Shown here piece after piece: positions 22,745-35,213 of a stretch of DNA of 64,000 nt (its first letter is position 1; every line of letters starts with the position of its first letter). The position numbers and the translations under genes are program-made. Under the pieces are notes generated by a model that did not search any database, was not told the origin of the DNA, and saw only the letters and a program-made list of their open reading frames with translations. Source of the DNA: Aquipseudomonas alcaligenes_A (GTDB taxonomy: Bacteria; Pseudomonadota; Gammaproteobacteria; Pseudomonadales; Pseudomonadaceae); assembly GCA_048595745.1 (NCBI GenBank), contig CP184361.1; one strand, written 5' to 3'.

Positions 22745-23434
22745 TCAGATCTCGGCCGTTTTCACGCCGACCGAATAGCGGCGTTCGAGGTAACGCAGGA
22801 CCAGCAGCGATACGCTGGTGATCGCCAGGTAGATGGCGGCGGCCAGCAGGATGTAGGTGAAGGGCTCGCGGGTCGCGTCACCGGCGCTCTTGGCGCGGGC
22901 CATCATGTCCTGCAGGCCGACCAGGGAAATCAGGGCAGTGGCCTTGATCAGCACCAGCCAGTTGTTGGTGAAACCGGGGATGGCCAGGCGGATCATCTGC
23001 GGCACCAGGATACGGAAGAACACCCGCAGCGGACTCATGCCGTAGGCCAGACCAGCCTCGCCCTGCCCTTTGGGGATGGCCATGAAGGCGCCGCGGAAGG
23101 TCTCGGACAGGTAGGCGCCATAGATGAAGCCCAGGGTACCGACGCCAGCCACGAACGGATTGATATCGACATAGCCCTCGTAGCCGGACAGCTCGAGGAC
23201 GCGATTGAGCATTTCCTGGCCGCCGTAAAAGATCAGCAGGATCAGCACCAGGTCGGGGATGCCGCGAATCACCGCGGCATAGGTTTCGCCCAGCAGGGCC
23301 AGCCACTTGACCGGCGACAGGCGGAAGGCCGCGCCGAGCAGGCCGAGCGCGATGGCCACCGCCATCGACAGCAGAGCCAGCTGCACGGTGAGCCAGGTAC
23401 CGTCGAGAATGGTCGAGCCGTAGCCGTTGAACAT
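22745..23434 (-). CDS. aotQ: Arginine/ornithine ABC transporter permease AotQ
   Basis: HisQ-type permease, 229 residues. The N-terminal helix is GTWLTVQLALLSMAVAIALG. The ATPase-contact loop (EAGLAYGMSPLRVFFRILVP) is in the expected place. It pairs with AotM. The 133-base gap to aotJ carries a hairpin, so expression is likely lower than that of the binding protein. Confidence 0.92.
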   Translation of the reverse strand: MFNGYGSTILDGTWLTVQLALLSMAVAIALGLLGAAFRLSPVKWLALLGETYAAVIRGIPDLVLILLIFYGGQEMLNRVLELSGYEGYVDINPFVAGVGTLGFIYGAYLSETFRGAFMAIPKGQGEAGLAYGMSPLRVFFRILVPQMIRLAIPGFTNNWLVLIKATALISLVGLQDMMARAKSAGDATREPFTYILLAAAIYLAITSVSLLVLRYLERRYSVGVKTAEI

Positions 23435-23532
23435 GGAATCTATCCTCTGCAGACAGGAGGAGCGCTCTTGCTCAGAGCGAGGGGCGGAGGTGAGTCCGGC
23501 AGAGCGCTGCGCTCACCCGGCCCGACGTACCA

Positions 23533-23553
23533 CCCTCCCCGCTCCGGGGAGGG
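23533..23553 (-). terminator. Hairpin between aotJ and aotQ
   Basis: Stem CCCTCCCCG / CGGGGAGGG with a 3-base loop, 14 bases past the aotJ stop. There is no T-run, so it more likely stabilises or attenuates, letting the binding-protein message outnumber the permease message, as is common for such operons. Confidence 0.55.
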
Positions 23554-23567
23554 CGGCCGCAGCGGCG

Positions 23568-24344
23568 TTATTCGCCGTAGACGTTGAACTGGAAGTACTT
23601 GTCCTGCACTTCCTTGTACTTGCCGTTGGCGCGGATCGCCGCGATGGCGGCAGTGATCTTGTCGGCCAGGGCCTTGTCGCCCTTGCGCACGGCGATGCCG
23701 GCACCGTTACCGAAGTACTTCTCGTCGGTGTAGTCCGGACCTACCAGGGCGAAGCCCTTGCCGGCGTCGGTCTTGAGGAAGCCATCGTCGATGTTGACCA
23801 CGTCGGCCAGGGTGGCATCCAGGCGACCGGCGGTCAGGTCGAGGAAGATTTCGTTCTGCGAGCTGTAGCGCACCACTTCCACGCCTGCCGGGGCGAACAC
23901 CTCGGTGGCATAGCGGTCGTAGATGGAGGCCCGCTGTACGCCGACCTTTTTGCCTTTCAGATCAACCAGCGGGTCCTTGATCTCGGTACCGGCCTTCATC
24001 GCCAGCTTGGCGGGGGTGTGGTAGTACTTGCCAGTGAAGTCCACGGACTTCTTGCGCTCTTCGGTGATCGACAGCGACGACAGTACGGCGTCGAACTTGC
24101 GCACCTTGAGGGCCGGGATCAGGCCGTCGAACTCCTGCTCGATCCACTGGCACTTGACCTTCATCTCTTCGCACAGCGCGTTGCCGATGTCGTAGTCGAA
24201 GCCAGTGATGTTGCCTTCCGGGGTCTTGTAGGCAAACGGCGGGTAGGCCGCTTCGATGCCGATACGCAGGGGTTTGTCTTCTGCCTGAACCAGCGCACTG
24301 AAAGCGGAAAGCGCCAGGGCGCCGAGAAGTACGATCTTCTTCAT
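23568..24344 (-). CDS. aotJ: Arginine/ornithine-binding protein AotJ
   Basis: Periplasmic receptor of the aot transporter. ATG at 24344 follows AAGGAG and opens a signal peptide (MKKIVLLGALALSAFSALVQA), cleaved after VQA. The mature part has the class 3 binding-protein signature (GFDYDIGNALCEEMKVKCQW) and ligand residues around FDAVLSSLSITEERKKSVDF. Length 258 residues. It is first in the operon. Confidence 0.93.
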   Translation of the reverse strand: MKKIVLLGALALSAFSALVQAEDKPLRIGIEAAYPPFAYKTPEGNITGFDYDIGNALCEEMKVKCQWIEQEFDGLIPALKVRKFDAVLSSLSITEERKKSVDFTGKYYHTPAKLAMKAGTEIKDPLVDLKGKKVGVQRASIYDRYATEVFAPAGVEVVRYSSQNEIFLDLTAGRLDATLADVVNIDDGFLKTDAGKGFALVGPDYTDEKYFGNGAGIAVRKGDKALADKITAAIAAIRANGKYKEVQDKYFQFNVYGE

Positions 24345-24752
24345 CTTGTGCTCCTTCGAATGGGGTACAGCGATTGGCAGAATGAGGTTCGCCATGGCCA
24401 TGGGTGAATTGTAGAAAGTGTCACCGTCTTTGCCGCCACCAGGGACGCCACAAGAGGGTTGGCCAAGTGGGCGGCATTCTATCGACCGGGGGTGGGTCGA
24501 TATTTCTTCAAAGCGACAACAAATTACAGAAGCACAGGGCGAGCGCGGAGCGCGTATTGACAGGCCAGCCAAAAGATGACCAAGGGGACACAAACAAAAC
24601 TTTGTAATACAGCAATAAGCAGGCCATAAAATACAAACACCCTATTCCACAGGGCCTGCAGCCCCGCACCCGCATCCAATCATGCACGCATGCAGGGCAC
24701 GGCGTTCCCCGCCCACCCCAAAAGTGGGCGAGGTGTTACTCGACGCTGTTAC
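24345..24752. other. Regulatory region of the aot operon
   Basis: About 400 bases without genes. It holds the aot promoter and the ArgR half-site (24503-24518), then an AT-rich stretch (24580-24650). A weak hairpin CGCCCAC / GTGGGCG (24710-24730) lies just past the stop of the 24753-26117 gene and may end that transcript. No convincing -10/-35 pair was found. Confidence 0.6.
24503..24518 (-). promoter_or_regulatory. ArgR binding half-site
   Basis: Minus-strand TGTCGCTTTGAAGAAA matches the published Pseudomonas ArgR half-site TGTCGC-N8-AA. A weaker copy (TGTGCTTCTGTAATTT) lies directly upstream on the same strand, giving the tandem half-site layout expected for ArgR. It is about 160 bases before aotJ. 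Confidence 0.6.
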
Positions 24753-26117
24753 TCACAGCTCGAATTCCTGCCCCTGCAGCGGCACGCACACCGACCAGCC
24801 GAGTTCGCGCTGGATGCGCTCGCGCAGTGCCTCGGAGGCATCCGCCTCGCCGTGCACCACGAAAACCCGCCGCGGCGCGCGCTGGAAGCCGGACAGCCAG
24901 CGCATCAGCTCGTCGCTGTCGGCATGCGCCGACAGCATCGGCAGCTCGGCGATTTCCGCGTTGATCGGCAGCCACTGGCCATAGATCTTGGTTTCGCGAG
25001 CCCCTTCCAGCAGTTTGCGCCCGCGTGTGCCGGCAGCCTGGTAGCCGGAGAACAGCAAGGTGTTGCGGTGATCCGCACCGAAGGCGGCGATGTGGTGCAG
25101 CACGCGCCCCCCGGTGGCCATGCCGCTGGCCGAGATGATCACCTTCGGGTAGCGGTTGGCCGACAGCGCCTTGGATTCCTCGACATCGCGCACATAGGTG
25201 ACCGAGTCGCAGGCCGCCTCGCAGTCCTGCCGGCCCAGACGGTGCTCCTTGGGGTAACGCTGCAACAGTTCGCTGGCACTGGTGGCCATGGGGCTGTCGA
25301 GATAGACCGGCAGGTTGTGCAGCCGACCACTGCGGCGCAGCTGCCAGAGACTGTGGATCAGCGATTGCGCACGGCCCACGGCGAAGGCCGGGATCACCAC
25401 CGTGCCGCCGCGCTGCACGGTGCGCTTGATCACCTCTTCGAGCGCATCCAGCGGATCGGTGGTGTCGTGACGACGGTTGCCGTAGGTCGACTCGATCACC
25501 ACGTAGTCCGCCTCCGGCACGCTCTCGGGATCGTGCATGACCGGATCGTCATAACGCCCCAGGTCGCCGGAGAACAGGATGCGTCGACCACCGATGTCGA
25601 TCTGCGCGGTGGACGCGCCGAGAATATGCCCGGCGCGGCGCAGCAGCAGGCGACCATCCCCCGGCAGCGCCACTTCCTCATGCAGTGCCGCCGGTTTGAA
25701 CAGCGCCATGGTCCGGTCGATATCGGCGACGCGATACAGAGGCAGGGCCGGCGAGTGCTTGGAGAAGCCCTTGCGGTTGGCCAGCTCGGCGTCCTTCTCC
25801 TGCAGGAAGGCGCTGTCACGCAGGATCAGCTCGGCCACGTCGCGGGTCGCACTGCTGCAGTGGATGCGCCCGGAAAAGCCATCCAGCACCAGCCGCGGCA
25901 GGTAGCCGCAATGGTCCAGGTGAGCATGGGTCAGCACCACCGCATCGATGTCGCCGGGATTGATCGGCAACCGCTGCCAGTTCAACTCGCGCAAGTTCTT
26001 CAGCCCCTGGAACAGCCCGCAGTCGATCAGCAGACGGGTATCGCCACAGGTCAGCAGATGCTTGGAGCCGGTTACGGTGCCGGCACCACCGAGGCTGGTC
26101 AGAGAAAGCTTGGCCAT
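24753..26117 (-). CDS. Metallo-beta-lactamase/beta-CASP RNase-like protein
   Basis: Predicted zinc-dependent RNA nuclease of the CPSF73/Ysh1-like group. The metal site is THAHLDHCGY (residues about 63-72), with further ligands in GHILGASTAQ and SGDLGRYDD. The beta-CASP insertion covers about 200-370, and the C-terminal RNA-specificity region has SAHADSDELMRWL. Length 454 residues is typical. Its ATG overlaps the phosphoketolase stop, so the two are co-translated. Why this nuclease pairs with phosphoketolase is unclear; the true substrate is unknown. Confidence 0.85.
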   Translation of the reverse strand: MAKLSLTSLGGAGTVTGSKHLLTCGDTRLLIDCGLFQGLKNLRELNWQRLPINPGDIDAVVLTHAHLDHCGYLPRLVLDGFSGRIHCSSATRDVAELILRDSAFLQEKDAELANRKGFSKHSPALPLYRVADIDRTMALFKPAALHEEVALPGDGRLLLRRAGHILGASTAQIDIGGRRILFSGDLGRYDDPVMHDPESVPEADYVVIESTYGNRRHDTTDPLDALEEVIKRTVQRGGTVVIPAFAVGRAQSLIHSLWQLRRSGRLHNLPVYLDSPMATSASELLQRYPKEHRLGRQDCEAACDSVTYVRDVEESKALSANRYPKVIISASGMATGGRVLHHIAAFGADHRNTLLFSGYQAAGTRGRKLLEGARETKIYGQWLPINAEIAELPMLSAHADSDELMRWLSGFQRAPRRVFVVHGEADASEALRERIQRELGWSVCVPLQGQEFEL

Positions 26118-28504
26118 CAGATGTTCCTTTCGAGATTGGCAATGTGCAGATCGGCAGCCCGCCCCAGGCCCTGGATGGCCAGGCGCCGGGGCTCATCGAG
26201 CAGACTGGGCAGCGGGCGACCGCTGAGTGCTGCCACGGCCTCGACCGCATGGGCCCAAGTGCAACGGTTGGCGAACAGCATGCCGTCGACATCCAGCGTG
26301 CCGCCGCGGTTGATGTAGCCCAGGGCACGCGTGCATTCCGAGCCACCATCGAGGCGGCGCAATACACCCAGCATAGGCTCGGGACGGGTATGGCACAGCA
26401 GCACACGCGGCAGGCGGCGCGGGAACAGCGCCTGCAGGCGGGCCTCATCCAGCACGAAGGCGGCCTCCAGCTCATCCCGCGGGCTGCGCAGGCGACCCGG
26501 CTCGATGATCAGGGTGACGCAGGTGCGGCAGCCGCGCGCGGCCAGTTCGGCGTGAGCCAGCAGCGCCTGCTCCAGTTGATAGGCGCCGATAGCCACCAGT
26601 TGCACCTCGGCGTCGGCAGGGTCGCCGCGCAGGTGCAACGCGCCCTGCTGCAGCAGCTGGCGACAGGCCTCAGCGTCCAGCTGGCCGGCCACCTCGCGCT
26701 TCGACACCACCAGGCAGCCAAGCTGGCCACGCTCGCCGTAGAGCGCCTGCAGGGCGGCCTGGGCGCTGTTGGCGTCGACCGGGAACAGCACCCGCGTGGT
26801 GTCGGCCATTTCGCCGAGCAGCGCTTCGCCGATGGTCGGGTCCTGGTGCGATTGTTCGTTCTTGGCGTTCTCCCAGGTGTGCGACGTCACGATCAGGGGC
26901 ACGGCGAGCCAGCCCGGCGCCTGGCCGAGCAGTTTCTGGTGACGGGCAAAGATCGCCTCCTGGCGCAGCAGGCCGAGCATCTTCACGGCGAACGCCTCGT
27001 AGCTGACGATCAGGTTCAGCCCACCCTTGTTGCCCAGTGCCGCCGCCGCGACGGCCTCTTCGTTGAGTGCGGTAATCACCGCGCCGTGCAGGTCCTCGGC
27101 CACGCCCGGCTCCGGCGCGTTGACCCGGTGTCGCAGCAGCGCCAGGGTCTCGCCCATCTTGTTGCTGGCCAGCTCGTCGGGGTTGCCGACCCGCACGCGC
27201 AACTGCGGGTTGGCCCGCACCAGCTCGACGAACCAGCGATCCAGCGCGCTCATCGCGCTGCCGTGCGCGCCAGGCGCCTGCCAGTGCACCGGTGGCAGCT
27301 GCGCCGGCGCCGGATGGCGGTGCACCATCGGGTGCTGGCTTTCGCGCGGGCGCGCCACACGCTCATGGTTGTTCAGACAGGCGATGGCGGCCTCCAGCTC
27401 GGCCGGGGGCACGTGCAATGCCCGCGCCGCCGCGTTGAACTGCAGGCGAGCCCGCGCATCCGTGTGCGGATTGGCCGCCAGCGGCAGGTTGTGCGCCGCA
27501 TTGCTGCCGGCTCCGGGGAAGCCGAAGCCCTTCTCGGTGACAGCGATCACGTAGGGCAGTGGTGCCGGGTAGCGACGCTGCGGATCAGCGGCGAAGGCTT
27601 GCAGACGCGCCTCGGCTTCGAGGATGGCCCAGGCGATCGCCGCCGGATCGCGGCCGTCGATGATCAGCGGATCGAAACCATTGAGGCGCAGGTCCTCGGC
27701 CATCCAGGCGGCACCGCCCTGCTGCACGATCTGCGTGCGCTGCTCAATGCGCCGGCCATTGAGGATCATCACCGGCACCGCCAGTCCGCAATCCTCGGCC
27801 CGCCACCAGCGTGGCGCCCAGTCCGAGCCGCGCTGTTCCTCGAAAGCGCCATCACTGAGAAAGGCCACCAGGCGCTCGCCTGGCAACGGCATGTGCACGT
27901 ACTGCAGGCCGGCGAAGCCGAGGTAGCCGCCCTCGCACACCGCACCGGCCGTGTGCGGCCCGGCATGGCTGCCCAGCGGCACGGCTGGCATGCCCTGGGC
28001 ATCGATGGCGTAGGAGTAGAAATCGCCGATCAGCCTGGCCAGTCCGGCCGCACTGCGGTCATAGCGGCCCTGCTGGGTCGGCGACAGATCGCCGGTCAGG
28101 GTGTTGATCGCCTCGATGGCTGCCACGCAGTGGCCCTGCCCCATCAGCCAGCCACGGGTCGTCGCACTCAGGGCATTGGCCAGCAGATAGCCGACGAAGG
28201 CCGGCACCATGTTCAGCGAACCGCCGGTGTGCCCCTCGGGAACGGCCTTGAAGTCCTCGGCAGCCAGTTCACCGCCGTCGAGGTCGATGCGCCGCGCATA
28301 GGTCATGTGCGCCACCAGGCTCAGGGCCATGCTGGTCAGCCGGTCGGCACTGCGCAGCAGCTCCAGCCCATGCGCCTGGTCAGCCAGGCGGCCGGCGGCG
28401 ACCAGTCGCGCAACCAGGTCGCGCACGCGCTCGATGGTTTGCGGCTGACGGCACAGCGGCCCCCAGCCCTCGCACCAACCGGCCCAGAGATCGGTATCGT
28501 TCAT
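26117..28504 (-). CDS. xfp: Phosphoketolase (Xfp family)
   Basis: Thiamine-diphosphate enzyme that splits xylulose 5-phosphate and/or fructose 6-phosphate to acetyl phosphate. ATG at 28504 (MNDTDLWAGWCEGWG) is chosen since GAGGA then sits eight bases upstream; an earlier ATG at 28519 also exists. Family marks include VPEGHTGGSLNMVPAFVGYL, SDGAFEEQRGSDWAPRWWRA and SHTWENAKNEQSHQDPTIGE. Length 795 residues is normal. No acetate kinase or phosphotransacetylase gene lies beside it; acs is upstream on the same strand but behind its own terminator. Confidence 0.92.
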   Translation of the reverse strand: MNDTDLWAGWCEGWGPLCRQPQTIERVRDLVARLVAAGRLADQAHGLELLRSADRLTSMALSLVAHMTYARRIDLDGGELAAEDFKAVPEGHTGGSLNMVPAFVGYLLANALSATTRGWLMGQGHCVAAIEAINTLTGDLSPTQQGRYDRSAAGLARLIGDFYSYAIDAQGMPAVPLGSHAGPHTAGAVCEGGYLGFAGLQYVHMPLPGERLVAFLSDGAFEEQRGSDWAPRWWRAEDCGLAVPVMILNGRRIEQRTQIVQQGGAAWMAEDLRLNGFDPLIIDGRDPAAIAWAILEAEARLQAFAADPQRRYPAPLPYVIAVTEKGFGFPGAGSNAAHNLPLAANPHTDARARLQFNAAARALHVPPAELEAAIACLNNHERVARPRESQHPMVHRHPAPAQLPPVHWQAPGAHGSAMSALDRWFVELVRANPQLRVRVGNPDELASNKMGETLALLRHRVNAPEPGVAEDLHGAVITALNEEAVAAAALGNKGGLNLIVSYEAFAVKMLGLLRQEAIFARHQKLLGQAPGWLAVPLIVTSHTWENAKNEQSHQDPTIGEALLGEMADTTRVLFPVDANSAQAALQALYGERGQLGCLVVSKREVAGQLDAEACRQLLQQGALHLRGDPADAEVQLVAIGAYQLEQALLAHAELAARGCRTCVTLIIEPGRLRSPRDELEAAFVLDEARLQALFPRRLPRVLLCHTRPEPMLGVLRRLDGGSECTRALGYINRGGTLDVDGMLFANRCTWAHAVEAVAALSGRPLPSLLDEPRRLAIQGLGRAADLHIANLERNI

Positions 28505-28606
28505 CAGCACAATCCTCATCCTTGTCTACACGCATTTTCAGCGCCACAACGCCGCCCTGCACTGCCGCGCGTCAATGAACCTGCGTAGCGACCCCAGAAA
28601 CGACAA

Positions 28607-28627
28607 ACCCCGGCTTGTGGCCGGGGT
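28607..28627 (-). terminator. Terminator of acs
   Basis: Stem ACCCCGGC / GCCGGGGT with a 5-base loop, followed on the minus strand by TTGTCGTTT, about 23 bases past the acs stop. It separates acs from xfp. Confidence 0.75.
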
Positions 28628-28649
28628 CGTGCACGTTGCGTGGCTGCCG

Positions 28650-30605
<1,956 letters not shown>

Positions 30606-30676
30606 GACGGATACCTCAAAGGGCGGTTGTTTTTGTATGGCTCCTTTTGTATCCCCCGACACCCTGTGGGGCCATT

Positions 30677-30710
30677 CGACCATGGTCTTACCGCTCTACG
30701 ACCATGGTCT
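30677..30710 (-). promoter_or_regulatory. Tandem palindromic operator upstream of acs
   Basis: Two exact copies of CGACCATGGTCT (30677-30688 and 30699-30710), each containing the palindrome GACCATGGTC, start 22 bases apart, about two helical turns. They lie 72-105 bases before the acs start, the position of an activator site. Confidence 0.6.
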
Positions 30711-30740
30711 CAGGGCCGCCTTCCGGCTAAACGGCAGGCA

Positions 30741-30765
30741 AAAAAAAGGCGACCCTAGGGTCGCC
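30741..30765 (-). terminator. Terminator of phhR
   Basis: Perfect stem GGCGACCC-TA-GGGTCGCC read on the minus strand, followed by a run of at least seven T. It lies 113 bases past the phhR stop. Confidence 0.85.
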
Positions 30766-30878
30766 CGCCAAGTCATTCCGGGGAGGAATGTCAGAAACGC
30801 ATCCGGATATCGCAGGAGCCGGATGACGACTTTCTACGCCCTCGCCCGCGCCGCAACCATTGCACCAAGGTCGTAGCC

Positions 30879-32432
<1,554 letters not shown>

Positions 32433-32562
32433 GCTGAGCCCCTTGAATTGTGATTGTCGGGCGGGAGCGGCCGAGTTTTCGCAAGGCGGCCGTCATTTTT
32501 CGTCAAGAATATGTGACAGCCAGGACCAGCAACAAGGTCGCCATCTGTCATTTCCACATAGT

Positions 32563-32580
32563 CGTAATCAATTCTTTACG
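32563..32580 (+). promoter_or_regulatory. TyrR/PhhR-box upstream of phhA
   Basis: CGTAAT-N6-TTTACG fits the TyrR-box consensus TGTAAA-N6-TTTACA at all inner positions. It lies 110 bases before phhA in the 257-base phhR-phhA divergent region. No good -24/-12 pair was found between it and phhA: TGGCTC...TTGC near 32597 has 12 instead of 10 bases between GG and GC. Confidence 0.6.
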
Positions 32581-32689
32581 AAAAAGCCCACTCCTTCTGG
32601 CTCGACGAGGTTGCCAGCCCCTCCTCAGGTTGCGCCATCGGCGTTATCCCTTGTCCCAGACAAGAACAACAGCCCAGCGGGAGACCTGC

Positions 32690-33475
32690 ATGAAAGGCAC
32701 GCAGTACGTAGCTCGGCAACCGGACGAGAGCGGCTTCATCCATTACTCGGACAGCGAGCACCAGGTGTGGAACACCCTGATCACCCGGCAGATGAAGGTG
32801 CTGGAAGGCCGCGCCTGCCAGGAGTACTTCGACGGCATCGAACAGCTGCGCCTGCCGCATGAGCGCATCCCCCAGCTCGGCGAGATCAACCAGGTGCTCG
32901 GTGCCACCACCGGCTGGAGCGTGGCCCAGGTGCCGGCGCTGATTCCCTTCCAGACCTTCTTCGAGCTGCTGGCCAGCAAGCGCTTCCCGGTCGCCACCTT
33001 TATCCGCACCCCGGAAGAGCTGGACTACCTGCAGGAGCCGGACATCTTCCACGAGATCTTCGGCCACTGCCCGCTGCTGACCAACCCCTGGTTCGCCGAA
33101 TTCACCCACACCTACGGCAAGCTCGGTCTGGCCGCGACCAAGGAACAGCGCGTGTACCTGGCGCGGCTGTACTGGATGACCATCGAGTTCGGCCTGGTCG
33201 ATACTCCGGCCGGCCGGCGCATCTACGGCGGCGGCATCCTCTCCTCGCCCAAGGAGACGGTCTACTCGCTCTCCAACGAGCCGGAACACCAGGTCTTCGA
33301 CCCACTGGAAGCCATGCGCACGCCCTACCGCATCGACATCCTGCAGCCGCTGTATTTCGTCCTGCCGGACCTCAAGCGCCTGTTCGACCTGGCCCAGGAG
33401 GACATCATGGGCCTGGTGCAGCAGGCCATGACGCTCGGTCTGCACGCGCCGAAGTTCCCGCCGAAAGCCGCGTAG
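32690..33475 (+). CDS. phhA: Phenylalanine 4-hydroxylase
   Basis: Pterin- and iron-dependent monooxygenase converting phenylalanine to tyrosine. ATG at 32690 follows GGGAG. The iron ligands are His121 and His126 in DIFHEIFGHCPLL and Glu166 in YWMTIEFGLVD, the same numbering as the P. aeruginosa enzyme. Length 261 residues. It leads the phhABC operon. Its TAG stop is the first part of a GTAGGGTGGA repeat. Confidence 0.95.
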   Translation: MKGTQYVARQPDESGFIHYSDSEHQVWNTLITRQMKVLEGRACQEYFDGIEQLRLPHERIPQLGEINQVLGATTGWSVAQVPALIPFQTFFELLASKRFPVATFIRTPEELDYLQEPDIFHEIFGHCPLLTNPWFAEFTHTYGKLGLAATKEQRVYLARLYWMTIEFGLVDTPAGRRIYGGGILSSPKETVYSLSNEPEHQVFDPLEAMRTPYRIDILQPLYFVLPDLKRLFDLAQEDIMGLVQQAMTLGLHAPKFPPKAA

Positions 33476-33546
33476 GGTGGATAACGCCGCTTGCGGCTTA
33501 TCCACGCCCCCTGGTGGACAAGGCCTGTGGCCGTTGTCCACCCTAC
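33472..33546. repeat. GTAGGGTGGA inverted repeat, copy 1
   Basis: GTAGGGTGGA (33472-33481) and TCCACCCTAC (33537-33546) enclose further small palindromes (GCCGC-TT-GCGGC). It fills the phhA-phhB gap and supplies the phhA stop codon. A second family member is at 61944-62037. Confidence 0.8.
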
Positions 33547-33572
33547 AGACAGCCCATTTCAGGAGAAAACCG

Positions 33573-33926
33573 ATGAGCCTTGCCCAAGCCCAATGCGAAG
33601 CCTGCCGCGCCGATGCGCCCCATGTCAGCGAAGAAGAGCTGGCCACGCTGATCCGCGAGATCCCCGACTGGAACATCGAAGTACGTGACGGCCACATGGA
33701 GCTGGAGCGCCAGTACCTGTTCAAGAACTTCCGCCATGCCCTGGCCTTCACCAACGCGGTGGGCGCCATCGCCGAGGAAGTCGGCCATCATCCGGCCCTG
33801 CTCACCGAGTGGGGCAAGGTCACGGTGACCTGGTGGAGCCATGAGATGAAGGGTTTGCACCGTAACGACTTCATCATGGCCGCGCGCACCGACGTGCTGG
33901 CCAACGCAGCCGAGGGGCGCAAGTGA
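33573..33926 (+). CDS. phhB: Pterin-4a-carbinolamine dehydratase
   Basis: Recycles the hydroxylated pterin made by PhhA. ATG at 33573 follows AGGAG. The active-site motif is GHHPALLTEWGKVTVTWWSH, with the family His pair and Trp. Length 117 residues. It lies between phhA and phhC, overlapping phhC by four bases. Confidence 0.95.
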   Translation: MSLAQAQCEACRADAPHVSEEELATLIREIPDWNIEVRDGHMELERQYLFKNFRHALAFTNAVGAIAEEVGHHPALLTEWGKVTVTWWSHEMKGLHRNDFIMAARTDVLANAAEGRK

Positions 33927-35122
33927 AACACTTCGCCACCATCGCCCGGGTGCCGGGCGACCCCATTCTCGGCCTGCTCGACGCCTACCGCGCCGATGGC
34001 AACCCGGCCAAGCTCGACCTGGGCGTCGGCGTGTACAAGGACGCCTCCGGTCTGACGCCCATCCCGCGCGCGGTGAAGCTGGCCGAGCAACGCCTGATCG
34101 ATGGCGAAACCAGCAAGACCTACATCGGCGGCCACGGCGCACCGGAGTTCGGCGAACGCCTGCTGGAGCTGTGCTTCGGCACCGGCAACGCGCTGCTCGC
34201 CGATGGCCTGCTCGGCGCCACCCAGACGCCCGGCGGTACCGGCGCCCTGCGCCTGGCCGGCGAATTTATCGCCAGGAATCTTCCGGGTAGAGGCATCTGG
34301 CTCAGCGACCCGACCTGGCCGATCCACGAGACGCTGTTCGCCGCCTGTGGCCTCAAGGTCGGCCACTATGCCTATGTCGGCGCGGACAACCGCCTCAACG
34401 TCGAGACCATGCTCGCCGCCCTCGCCCACCTGCCCAGGGGCGATGTGGTGCTGCTGCATGCGTGCTGCCACAACCCCACCGGCTTCGACCTCGCCCCGCG
34501 CGACTGGAAGCGCGTGCTGGAGGTGGTCAAGGCCCGCGAGCTGCTGCCGCTGATCGACTTCGCCTACCAGGGCTTCGGCGACGGCCTGGAGGAAGATGCC
34601 TGGGCCGTGCGCCTGTTCGGCGCCGAGCTGCCGGAACTGCTGGTCACCAGCTCCTGCTCGAAGAACTTCGGTCTCTATCGCGAACGCACAGGCGCGCTGA
34701 TCGTGCGGGCGGATAACGTCGAGAAGCTGATCGATATCCGCAGCCAGCTGGCCCTGCTTGCCCGCAACCTGTGGTCGACCCCGCCCGCCCATGGCGCTGC
34801 AGTAGTGGCCGAGATTCTCGGCGATGCCGAGCTGAAGGCCCTGTGGGCAGCGGAAGTCGATGCCATGCGCCGACGCGTAGCCGACCTGCGCACGGGCCTG
34901 GTCGAGGCCCTGCGCCCGCACGGCCTGGCCGAACGTTTTGCGCATATCGCCGCGCAGCGCGGCATGTTCTCCTACACCGGCCTGACGCCAGAGCAGGTGC
35001 AACGCCTGCGCGACGAGCTCAGCGTGTACCTGGTCAGCAGTGGTCGCGCCAGCATGGCGGGGATGAGCGAGGCTCGCCTGGACTACCTGGCCGAAGCCAT
35101 CGCCCGCGTCTGCCGAGGCTGA
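33923..35122 (+). CDS. phhC: Aromatic amino acid aminotransferase
   Basis: PLP enzyme converting tyrosine to 4-hydroxyphenylpyruvate. Starts with GTG in a GTGA overlap with phhB. The PLP-binding Lys is in SSCSKNFGLYRERTG; the conserved HNPTG-type motif is CCHNPTGFDL; the substrate Arg is in SSGRASMAG. Length 399 residues, fold type I subgroup I-alpha. Last gene of the operon, before a strong terminator. Confidence 0.93.
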   Translation: MKHFATIARVPGDPILGLLDAYRADGNPAKLDLGVGVYKDASGLTPIPRAVKLAEQRLIDGETSKTYIGGHGAPEFGERLLELCFGTGNALLADGLLGATQTPGGTGALRLAGEFIARNLPGRGIWLSDPTWPIHETLFAACGLKVGHYAYVGADNRLNVETMLAALAHLPRGDVVLLHACCHNPTGFDLAPRDWKRVLEVVKARELLPLIDFAYQGFGDGLEEDAWAVRLFGAELPELLVTSSCSKNFGLYRERTGALIVRADNVEKLIDIRSQLALLARNLWSTPPAHGAAVVAEILGDAELKALWAAEVDAMRRRVADLRTGLVEALRPHGLAERFAHIAAQRGMFSYTGLTPEQVQRLRDELSVYLVSSGRASMAGMSEARLDYLAEAIARVCRG

Positions 35123-35126
35123 ACGA

Positions 35127-35153
35127 AAACGCCGCCCGAGGGCGGCGTTTTTT
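35127..35153 (+). terminator. Terminator of phhABC
   Basis: Stem AACGCCGCCC-GA-GGGCGGCGTT with an A-run before and six T after, five bases past the phhC stop. Confidence 0.92.
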
Positions 35154-35213
35154 CTGGGGATCCGGGTCGTCAGGGGCCAGACCTAAGGACTGGGCGAAGC
35201 GCGATGCCAGAGT

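Noticed and set aside
26144..28588. 814-codon open frame on the plus strand
   Set aside because: Shadow of the phosphoketolase gene; composition-driven, with no recognisable domain.
32597..32613. Possible sigma-54 promoter TGGCTC...TTGC before phhA
   Set aside because: Spacing between GG and GC is 12 instead of 10 bases, which abolishes sigma-54 recognition.
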